Origin: Rhizopus sp. PT2906
Lineage: Eukaryota; Mucoromycota; Mucoromycetes; Mucorales; Rhizopodaceae
Length of the DNA: 64,000 nt
NCBI GenBank assembly: GCA_025529335.1
Contig: JAMYHX010000055.1
Location: 1-64,000, forward strand
Direction of reading: 5' to 3'
The position numbers and the translations under genes were made by a program. Position 1 is the first letter of the stretch. Each line of letters begins with the position of its first letter. The notes under the pieces are model-generated. The model did no database searches, was not told the DNA's origin, and worked only from the letters and a program-made list of their open reading frames with translations. This document shows, in pieces, positions 34,001 through 44,230 of the stretch.

Positions 34001-36311
34001 TAAAGACATGGTATTCAACTATCTTCAGGAAATGGTTGGCGTTAATGGAAAGAACTTGTTTTTGCCCTATTTTTTGCTTGGTAAGATAGTAGATATAGTT
34101 ACAGTGGGCGTGCATAAACTAACACTTGATTTAGCCAGATGTCATGAAAAAGAAATATGTAAAGAATGCAACAAGTCATCGGCCATTTCGCTGTATGAAG
34201 ATGCCCTACGCTATAAGGCAAATAATGACCAGACAGCTGACAATGCACCTGACGCTCTACTGGAGGTCAACATTCGATCAAAGCTTGTCAAAACGTACTA
34301 TGAGTCTTATCAAGATAAGAAATTGGAGACGCAGTTAAACATGCTAGAGAATTTACTTAAAAAGCTTGGTGAAAGCAGAGAAACAAAAGAAGCAACAGCT
34401 GATCTATTGTACTACAAGGGTAACTAACCAAGAAAGAAATCAGTGCCTTATTTGGATAACTAACTTTAACTTTGTCATATAGGTCTCGTAGTACTTCATA
34501 ATTACAACATTCTGAATAACAGAGAAAAGGCCGAAGCTTATTTATCCAAGTCTTGCAAACTTGATCATGTTCTCGCTCGTCTTGAACTAGGTTATCTCTA
34601 TGGCACTTCTAAAGGAAAAGAAGATCTGGCTGATGCCTGCTTCACTTTTGTGGAAGAAAGTAACAAGACATTGATCAATTTCCAAGGAAGAGTAACTGAA
34701 ACTACGACTTTTCTACGTTCTACTCGAATGAAGAATCCCGCGGAAGATTACCCAAAGGAATTTATACAAATGAAGTTGGCTGCTGCTATTACTTACAGCT
34801 TGTATGATATGGAGCGCCAAGCAGTTGACTGGTTACGTGAGATTCCACATGAGCCTCTAAGCCAAATTATGCTCTTGTATTACGAGATGAAGAATCCTGC
34901 TAATCGTAAAACTCAGACTATCAGACGCCTTTCAGCGCTTATGGCTCCATTTGAAACAGACCACTCACTTGATTATAATGCTCGCACGATACTCAGCTAC
35001 GGTCAATTCCGCTTAGGACAATGCTTTGAGCTTGGCCATGGGGTTTCTAAAGATGATATTACGGCAATGGAGTACTATAACAAGGCCTGTGCTTTCTTGA
35101 AGAGTAATGAAATGTACGAAAAGCTAGCAGAGATATCTCAACGAAACGGATCCACCAATGCAGCCGACTTGTTTCCTACTCTCTATAATGCTGCTCACAA
35201 CAACAAGGACGCTACATTCAAGCTTGCTCAGTACTATGAGTCCCAAGGCACACCTGAGTCATTAGGAAAGGCAATCACTTACTTCCGCAAAGCTGCTAAT
35301 TTGGGTCATACAGAAGCATGCTATTACTACGCCAAGTACATGATCAAGAAGAAGATGCAAACTGCAGTTCGACAAGAAGGCGCCGCCTCCAATTTAAAAA
35401 ACGCTGCTGATTATCTTCGTTTGGCCGCTAGTCGAAATCATGGCCCTGCCTTTTATGAACTAGGCATGTTGGAAATGAAGGCTGGTTTATACGAAGAAGG
35501 TGTAGAAGACCTGCTAGAGGCAAACTTTTTGGGCTGTAGTGATGCAAGCTATCAACTGGGTGAACTTTACTTTACTGGATTTATCGGTGTTGTTCAGGAC
35601 CAAGTTGTTTACAAGATGGGCCAGAATTACGAAACTTCGCTCAGCTATTACACACGTGCCTATGAAAAGAACCCAGGTCATCTTTTGACTATGATCAAGA
35701 TTGGCACCTTTTATGAACAGGGACTCTCTGTGGAGCAAAACCTTGCTGAGGCTAAGCGCTGGTATACAAAGGCACGATCTCTTAGTGCCCAAGATGGTAT
35801 TGCTGAGTATGCTCTTGGTTGTTTGGAAGAGACAAATCTAGCTTTATCGGGCCTTAGACCGACCAATTCACTTCGAAAGGCTGCCTATGACTGGTTCCTG
35901 ATGTCCTATAACCTAGGCAACAGAGACGCCAAATTTAAAGTCGGTGTTTATCTACTCAACAACTGGGTAGACCCTCACAGCTCAGAAAGTGAAAAAAGAG
36001 GTCTCGAGATGCTCATTGAAGAAAATAACAACAGTGAGCTGAAAGCGATGATCGTTCTGGCCAAGTATTTTGAGAAGAAGGGTGAATACGAAAAGGCCTT
36101 TGATTACTGGAGAAACGCCGAAATGTTGGATGACCCTGAGGCATTAGAATACATTGGTAAATGCTATGAACTAGGTTTGCTTGGACAAGAAGTCAATCTT
36201 GAAGAAGCACATGCGTACAAGCAACGTGCGATGGAAGCCCGTAAGCATGCAAAAGAGACTCAATGCAGTGTTATGGGATTCAGGTCTGATTGCTCAGATG
36301 AACGAAACTAA
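31037..36311 (+). CDS. Large Sel1-like repeat protein (1,679 residues)
   Basis: Four exons: 31037-32176, 32297-33777, 33830-34419 and 34483-36311, with frames agreeing at all three junctions. The first 200 residues are Ser-, Pro- and Gln-rich, probably disordered, with a basic start (MAKSILSRMVSLFSPKQKK). From about residue 230 to the end there are many helical-pair repeats of the SLR type. Examples are ATYILGIYTQERGNLDQACQ, KLGLFFLLGIGTPKKPEVA, YWLAWAYYEGV, AQTQVGIYYFHGLAP, YQLGELYFTGFIG, IGTFYEQGLSVEQNLAEA and YIGKCYELGLLG. Such repeats make elongated solenoid scaffolds for protein complexes, as in Hrd3/SEL1L (ERAD) and Skt5/Chs4 (chitin synthase activation). There is no signal peptide, transmembrane segment or CaaX box, so it is unlike both; a cytosolic scaffold is inferred. 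At 120 nt the first intron is long for this window. Confidence 0.85.
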
Positions 36312-36643
36312 TTTATATATATATATATATATATCTATTTATTCATATTTTATACTTATTTATTTTGTATATGCTACTCACTCTTTATTTGTAAATTTGT
36401 TATTAGAATAAGCTTTTTACTTTATTTGTATACTATCCCCATCCTTAATTCCTAATCTGTAAAAAAAGACCCATATATTTAAAAGCACCCTTCCTTATTA
36501 TAAATATTTATGTAACTTATGCCCCTTTAACTTATGTAATAAATATAAATATCTCCCATTTTGTATTAAATATAAAAAACAGTAACTTTAATAGCATTAG
36601 ATAAAAATTATATAAAGAGAATTAATGACCATTGCATATTCTA
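36312..36643. other. Convergent 3' region
   Basis: About 330 bases between the stop codons of the Sel1-repeat gene (+) and the mucin-like gene (-). It is very AT-rich with a TA microsatellite (36317-36334) and several AATAAA-like signals usable on either strand. Confidence 0.6.
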
Positions 36644-37754
36644 TCACTTGGACTGTCCACCACCAGTGTGAACAGGAACCTTTGTATCATCTGGCTTATG
36701 AATGTCTTGTTGATGGACACCTTGAGGTACCATATTATTTGGAGCGTAACCTTGAGCGTTATATCCTTGGTGCATGGGTTGCTGTGGAGAATATACAGCA
36801 GTAGAGCCCATACCTGAACTAGTGTCATAATAATAACCATTATCATCATAATACTCTTGTTGATGCATTTGAGGATAATAATAGCCTCCATGTTGTGGGG
36901 TTTGCATGCCATAATCTCCTTGTTGATAACCATAGTTATTATAATCTTCATTATAATAGTTGCCTTGATCATTTAGTCTTGGTATAGTAGGGGAGAGAGG
37001 CTTAGTGGCAGCAGTGACTGTAGTAGCTGGAGCAATGTTTTGGTGTGGCGGGAAATCACCCAATCCATAATCTTCAAATTCAGGCTTCTTCTTGCGATCT
37101 CTTCTCTTAGTACATCCACCACGACGACTAATACATGCGATAATACCACCGATTAATGCAAGGCCGACTGTAATTTAAAAAAATTAGACTAAAAAGGACA
37201 GATGTATTTTTTTTTCCCTCTCTCTTTTTTTGTTTCTTACCTACACCACCAACAACAGAACCAACGATAATGGGGGTAGTGTCTGGGGATGAAGTGTTTG
37301 TAGTTTCAGAAGTGGATGGAGCTGAAGAAGTGGCGGATCTTGTACTAGTTGTAGTTGAGCTGGAGGAAGAGGTGCTTGGCAGGGTTGTAGTGGTAGATGA
37401 TGGCCTAGCACTTGAGGAAGCGACTGTAGTTGTAGTTGATGGAGGTAATAGGATGCTACTGGAAGCAGAACTAGAAGGTGCTAGGGTAGATAGAGTAGTT
37501 GTGATAGGAGCGGATGAAGATGGTGGAGGGGGAGGGGGAGGAGGAGCAACAGTGGTCGTGGTTGTGGTTGTGGTTGTAGATGGTGCAACTGTTGGTACTG
37601 TAACTGGAGGCGTGGTCGAAGCTGGTGTTTTTGATGGTTCTTTTGATGTATTAGATATATCCAGTGGAAGTGACTGACAGTCCACTGTGCATAATAATAA
37701 CAATAATGCTTGTAAAAATATAAGCAACAGTTTTGAAGACAACTGTAATCGCAT
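36644..37754 (-). CDS. Mucin-like single-pass membrane protein
   Basis: Two exons, 37754-37241 and 37167-36644 (73-nt intron); 345 residues. The start at 37754 gives a signal peptide (MRLQLSSKLLLIFLQALLLL). Next come about 130 residues almost wholly Ser, Thr, Pro and Ala, expected to be heavily O-glycosylated, including runs of Thr and Pro. One transmembrane segment crosses the intron (IIVGSVVGGV then VGLALIGGIIACI). A basic stop-transfer (SRRGGCTKRRDRKKK) follows, then a cytosolic tail rich in Tyr, Gln, Asn and Gly. The overall form is that of fungal cell-wall stress sensors (WSC/Mid2-like) but without a Cys-rich WSC domain, so it is closest to the Mid2/Mtl type by architecture only. A role as wall sensor is inference. 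A + strand frame opposite exon 1 is a low-complexity shadow. Confidence 0.75.
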
Positions 37755-40700
37755 GGATTTGAAGAAAAGGAAAGAATAAAAGAAAGAAAGGGAATATAGT
37801 GTGAAAGTGTGAGAAGGAGAAGACATCGCACTCGCTGGTAATACGACAATAAAAGCTTGTGCTACCAGGGTACAATAGGTGCGGAATATTTTTATTGTAC
37901 TTTGTACCACCTCTGCTTCTTTTTTTAGTAACAATCAGATCAACAAATAGAACAGTGGCCCCTTTTTTCCCTTGATTTCAATCTTTTGCTAGTTTCTGAT
38001 AGAATAAACTGTGAGATGCTACGATTCATAGTAGAGTGATATCAAGTGTATTTTAGAGAAGGATTGAAAGGAAAGATGCTCATTTTTATTCTTATATGTC
38101 TTTATTATGTAATACATGTAAATAGCGTCTCTAAGTGATAGTTATCTGTATTCTCTAATGCAAAGTAATGAATTATAAACATAGTTTACTCTGATTGTAA
38201 CGAATTAATCAGTCACAAAGTGAACAGAACTTATAGGGTGCTACTTTTGTGTCTTGTTTATTTTGTAAAAGGTGCATGTGTAACGCATCTTTTGATTAGG
38301 GGGAAACATATTTGAAACAAAATCGCTTATCAATTTATAGCTATTCAAAATCAAAAGCAATTCATAGAGATTGCATAGTTGGCCCATTATATGTTTTGCT
38401 CGAGGAATATTAATAATATGAGGAAAGCAAAAAGATACATTATAAAATAGATATTTCAATATGATTCACAATACTCGCTCTCTATCTTTTCTTTCTCGAG
38501 AAATGCGTCAAACGTCTACTTATATTAAAGTATCGAAAAGCTTAATTGTTTATACACAATGTAAATTTAAAAAAGAAGCCAATTATTTTGCATTAATTTC
38601 CTTACAGTCACTTTGATTCATGCCATTATACACAATGAATTGCGGCATTATAAGCTAAAAAATAAGATTTCTCTATAGAACATAACAAACTGTTGAAACA
38701 TAGACTATTAAGATATTGTTTCTAGGAAAACATATCTTTATTGTGATAAAAAGCGTATTATAATGAATCAAAAACAACAACAAAAAAGGGAACAAAGGCT
38801 ATTGCTCGGTTTGATCAAAACTCTTTGATAAGGCCCAAGGATAAAGAATAAGATAAAAATATATTATTTTATACTTTTGTCACGTCTTCAACAATCCTTT
38901 ACGAAAGGTTGGTGAATTCATTATGCATTACTAAAAAAAATGTATTAATAAACATTCACACAATATCATCATATTTATCAAACATTAAAGCAGCCTTCCA
39001 AAGAGTCATGCGTCCCTTTAAAGTAATTTATAATAAAGTAAGCAAGCAAAAAAGAAAAGAAATGATATGATATTATATTGTTCCTTAAAAAAGCAATACA
39101 ATAGTTAAATGAACCATACACAGCATAGATTTGGATTTACTATTCTAGTTTATGAGCATCTTTTAAACAATTTATATTATAGTTCATATTAATGGTTGTC
39201 TTTTATACAGCATTCATTAAGGCTGGGTGTTACATCAAGGAGATTCCATATCCTAATTCTGTTCAACCTTGCTTTTGAACCCTTCCTACTCTATATGTGA
39301 ATATTCAAACAGTTATGATCATCTCTTTGCTTGATTCAGAGCAGTTTATCTTGCCCATTACGTTATCGATTAAACTATCTTATTCATGAATGACTGTGCA
39401 CGATTTAATAAATCACAGAACAAACTACGAATTCACAATGAAGGTTTAAAATCTAAATCAATTGCAACAAAACCCCTGACTTTCCTCTCACTGGTTTTTT
39501 CTTGTTTTTAATACTATTCTTCAATAACATATCGTACAGAGACAGAGGATGCAATGGATAGAAACCTGGCCTAGCCATTATCTCAAATGCTTCTTGTATC
39601 CAGTTTGCTTTGCAATAGTATATAATCTAAAATTGGAAATATATTGATATACATTTTCAACATCAAGTCTTTGCTTATGGACGATTTTATTTCGCGAATA
39701 TTATAGACGTTTAAAAACCATGACAATTTATAAGGGGCCACTATCCTACTGGAGAAGTTTTAAACTCAAAAAAAAAAACAGACCTTTCTTCCTGCTTGGG
39801 TTTACGTTTTGAACCACTGCTTCTTCATGAATCATCACAGACAGTGACCTATAAAAGGGATAGAATGATATTGGCGCTTGTTTCAGCGTGAATATACATT
39901 ACTTTACCCTCCTGACTATATGACTCCACAATCACCATAAACATAATCTCTTGATCGCAACGACTGCCCCTGTGCGGAGTTTTTCAACTGCATGAAGAAG
40001 AGAAGGCTACAGACGAAAATGAAAGTTGGGATACTGCAAAAGTACTAAAATGTCGCTGCTTGTTACTTGAGAAACATCACAGGGCTTGACAGCGCATAAT
40101 TCCTTGTGAAGTTGGATGATGCAATTCATAAAGATGAGAATGAGTTGAATGTCATTCCTAATCTAACTCTGATGGCCGTCATTTCGACATCAGATGGGGT
40201 GCATTTCTATGTGAGCCGCACTTTTTTATTTAAGACACGTAAAGTAGCTTTAACTTTTTTCTTATGTTTGACGCTTCTAATTCTCATATATCAAAATAGT
40301 GAAATATATTCCATTTTTTATCTTTATTCAGTCAGCCTGACGGCTCTAATGAAACACTAAAGGAGACGAAGCGTCTGGAAAGACTAGGTAAAGCTTTTGA
40401 AAAACAACAGCAAAGACAAGATAAAAGTGTTGATAATAAATCTTCAGCAATGCCTTCTAGTCCTGAAAACCACAACATAACAAGATATTGCTGCAGCTTG
40501 ACTTTTAGGGCTGTCTACTGTACACGCGCGCTTTTGGTGACAGGCGTCTTCTTACCTTCTCGTTACTATATTAAAACAACAATACAATAACTATATTTGC
40601 TTTATTATGACTATGAACATCTTTCAGATAAGCTCTTCTTCAGGCTTGTCCAACATACAAAGTATAAAATATCTATCTTTTATTTAAATCGTTCCTTATA

Positions 40701-40870
40701 AAGACAATAGAGCTTATTTTACTTTTTGTGTCACTCCTACGGTTTCTTTTTCATGCGCATTCCCTTTTTTGAAGTGACTTGTTGATCTTCATTTCACTTC
40801 ATTATACGCAAGTCACATTATAATTCATACAATCCATCATGCTGGTGTCTTATTTTCTTGCTTCGGCAGG
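37755..40870. other. Long gene-poor region with coding-like pieces near 40.0-40.6 kb
   Basis: From 37.8 to 39.9 kb the sequence is AT-rich with no credible frame. Between about 39960 and 40590 (+) pieces of protein-like sequence appear. These are GVFQLHEEEKATDENESWDT, then in another frame KLDDAIHKDENELNVIPNLT and AVISTSDGVHFY ending at a possible GT donor (40211). Then, after a possible acceptor near 40337, PDGSNETLKETKRLERLGKA and FEKQQQRQDKSVD follow, with an open frame to TAA near 40590. I do not recognise the family. It may be an unannotated spliced gene or a decaying one. Confidence 0.35.
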
Positions 40871-43800
40871 ATGAATTCGCTTACTGTAGAAGACCTGTTG
40901 TTATTAGATCACAGTACTACTTCCTCAATCGAGCAAGTTGGCTTGATTGGCAGATTAAGCATCGTGCCTGATGACAAGACATGTGGCAATCGAATGGGCA
41001 CTATTTTATTCACAGATCCCGACGGACAATATTCGCTACCTTGCAATGTAGACATTATGCGAAAAGAGATCTTACATTACCAAGTCATGATCACTTGTTG
41101 GAACTACATTAGCTGTAGCGAAACCGATGTTAGTTATTTGGAGTTCAGTTTGAAGCATGTATATCGAATAGACGACACAACTGTCTCTTTACTCGAAGAG
41201 TGCTTGCAATTGGATGATCAAAAATTCACAGACTCTTTAATATGCAATCCATCATTAATTACTCCTGATCAGGTATGTATTGGCATAATGAATGGCTGTG
41301 CACGCGTTTATAGAGAAATGACTTATCTTTTATATATAGCTATTACAAACAGCTGCTATAGGCGAATCTGTTCATGTTTTAGGAAAAGTAACGGCTATCT
41401 CCAGACTGTACAATCAACCTGACTGCCCTGCAACCTTCTTCATTCAGCTTGCTCCGGAAGAAGACTTGTCTGCTTCAATCACGATATTTTTCAAAGAAGT
41501 AAGCTTGGTCGAATACTATCCCATGTTTAGAATTGGATGCTTTTACGCCTTTCAGCACATACATTCTACGCCAGCCAGCTCAATTCTTGATACACTTGAG
41601 CAGAATGTACCAGTATTTATATATGACAGCATTATGTCCTCCGTTCAAATGATCTCAATTTACCACTACAGAACATATACCCCAACACGTTCGTCAATGA
41701 TTCATTCGGAAGCGCTTGATGGCACTATAAGCATAGACTGTCAGATCAAACGTGTGGTTGATGTTTCCCTTGGGATATACGAAATAGAAAATGGGGAAAT
41801 CATTTGCTTACTCAACACTCCCAAATACGATAGAGCTCGTCCATTTCGCGTATCAACCTTGCTTAGACTAGATCATGTGCATAGGATACATGTGCAGTCA
41901 GAAGACGGAGCAAATAGCTATCTCTTTCAGCACCTGTGGAAAATTGGCCTAAGACCCAGCTACAGTGTTATTGCTGCCTGCTATAAAAGCCATGTACAAA
42001 TTAATTGTTTTCCGGACCATTGCGAACTTATGCAAACCACACGCTGGCCTTTTTCTGCCAATGAATTGCTTTATATGAATATTCCAAGGTTACTGCATGT
42101 TATGGAAATATTCACCTTCTTGAAAATGGAACTAAAGATAGTCCTAGAACCCTTCAAACTAGCATGTAGCCTAGAGCATCTCTTATTCAGAAGCGCTGAA
42201 TCAGCGTATGAAAATCATATCGTAAAGTTTCTCAGACATGATACTGGATGTACTATCTTAGATGGCGTTTACAATACAAAAGAAAGCTTGAATAACTATA
42301 CCATTTGCCTAAGATCATTCTCGACACTATCTTCCATACTACCGCACCTGCAAGCATCTGCCAAAGAATCAAGCCCGCTATCAGGTATAGGATCTGCTAG
42401 TGGCTCAAATTTTCTTCCGGTTCCCCTATTTACCGCCGAATTTAATGAGCACTCCTTTGGTTACGGTGTCTTGGGACTTATCCTTGCTGCATATGACGGT
42501 GAATTGTATTTTATGGGTGACAATCATCAGATGCCCATTCTCATCTCTAATCAAGCAGAAGAGTGGATACAAGAAGGTCTATACCTGCTCAAGCGAGTTC
42601 GTTACATCAAGGAAGATATGCTGTACTCTAATATTAACGGAAACAGCTCAGTCACTTTTGAACACTTGATCTGCGCCAATGATGATATCTTTCTTGTTGA
42701 GACATACGGTCATGCCAAGTTGACGTTCTTTTGCCGTCCACTGATTAGCTCCCATGGCATCTCGCGTTTCTCTGTCCCAAACGAGCTACACCAGCAGCAG
42801 CTAAGTGACAGCGTGTACCACGTCATTTATATACTACGTATTTATCCTACAAAGCTAACACAAACCAATTCATGGCTAGAGTCAAGTATTGATTGTGATG
42901 CATATACCCTAAATTATACATCAGTTAACAAAAGACACTATATGCTAAGACTCAGTTCAAGAAAGGGAAGCCTAAAGTACAAACCGAGATTAAAACCTGG
43001 CCGATGGTATATACTCAGAGGGCCGCTTAAGAGATATTCTCAAGAACTAGATGCACAAGAACATGTATTTTATCCTATTCATATTCAAGTAGAGGACGGA
43101 CTTGGCCCATCATCTTGCATCAAACTTTACTATAGTGAAATCGCAACAGAAACTCCTCGCCTTTCAAATGTTATTCATAATATCTCTGAGCTAGTAAATG
43201 TGCAGGTTGGACCAAGCAATCGTATCAGCGTAAAGGGAATCATAGTCGGCAAGAGTTTTCAAATAGAGCGCGACACAGGGTTGACTGGGACAGGGAATGC
43301 AGCAGCGATATTTGGAAAATTTAAAGTAGGAACAGGCGTATCTAAACGAAAGCTATACGTACGCCTTCGCCAACCCTATACTCTTGAAACAGTAGTTATA
43401 TACCTTGATCTGGACCGCGTAAGATACCCTCTAGGATTAATTCCTGACGCCTATGTGATCATTAAACATGTAAAATTAAAAAAAATCAGTGACCTTGGGG
43501 AAAAAATGTTTTGCAAGGCGGATGAACATTCCACTGTAGAGATAGTCAACATAAATTCTCTGCATGAACCCTCCGTGACATCGCCCTATAAAACGACAAC
43601 GAGTTTATCATGCTTTATTCCAGGCGGATGTAACGATCATATGCGCGGTGTCCATCGAATATTATGTTCTATAACCAACATCGTCAAATTCTATACAACA
43701 GCAAGATGCGCAAGATGCCGTTCGGTTTATAAGGAAAGCAAATGTACAAATTGTCATACCGATCCGGGTTATGTACTGCTCGCTAATGCCGAAGTGAACA

Positions 43801-44129
43801 TCAGTGACGGGACAATACCTGGAACCGTCTATGTCGAAGGGGAACGCCTTGTTTTTCGTATGCTGCAGCTGAATCAGGAATCACAAGAGTACTTCAAACA
43901 GTACGTTACTAAATACGGTATGATTTCATATACCTCAAGCAGCGATCAAAAAGAACTGCAATCAATATTTTACAATGCCAAAAAGGGATCTATTTTCATA
44001 TATTGTGAGCATATGTCTGAAGCAAGAGCCGTACAAGGTTCATTGGGAAGACCAAAACCAAAACTCCGGGCTTTAGAAATTGAACCTGTTGATTATGCGG
44101 CAGTCGCATGGGACATTTTGAATACATGA
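40871..44129 (+). CDS. CTC1-like protein (CST telomere replication complex, large subunit)
   Basis: Two exons, 40871-41272 and 41340-44129 (67-nt intron); 1,063 residues. The protein looks like a string of beta-rich OB folds. Early segments read VGLIGRLSIVPDD and VHVLGKVTAISRLYN; a later one is ISVKGIIVG, followed by LYVRLRQPYTLETVVIYLD and YPLGLIPDAYVIIKHVKLKK. The C-terminal part carries a zinc ribbon, CARCRSVYKESKCTNC (about residues 923-938), followed by a final OB-like block. Order, size, the YPLGLIP...V.F/I pattern and a C-terminal zinc ribbon fit CTC1, the large subunit that with STN1 and TEN1 binds telomeric and replication-fork single strands. Fungal model species use Cdc13 or lack it, so this is a notable call. 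The main alternative is another multi-OB protein such as an RPA1 paralogue; it is longer than RPA1 and lacks RPA1's usual N-terminal pattern. Confidence 0.68.
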
Positions 44130-44230
44130 AATAGAACTTACAAAATAGAAAAGAATATAGAAAGGCTTTTTAAAGGTTTACTAGAAAAAAGAAATAAATA
44201 AAAAAATCTGGATAGAAAAGGGGAGGCAAA

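Noticed and set aside
37270..37677. Val/Glu-rich frame on the + strand
   Set aside because: Exact antisense of the Ser/Thr/Pro-rich mucin exon; its low complexity follows from that repeat-like coding sequence.
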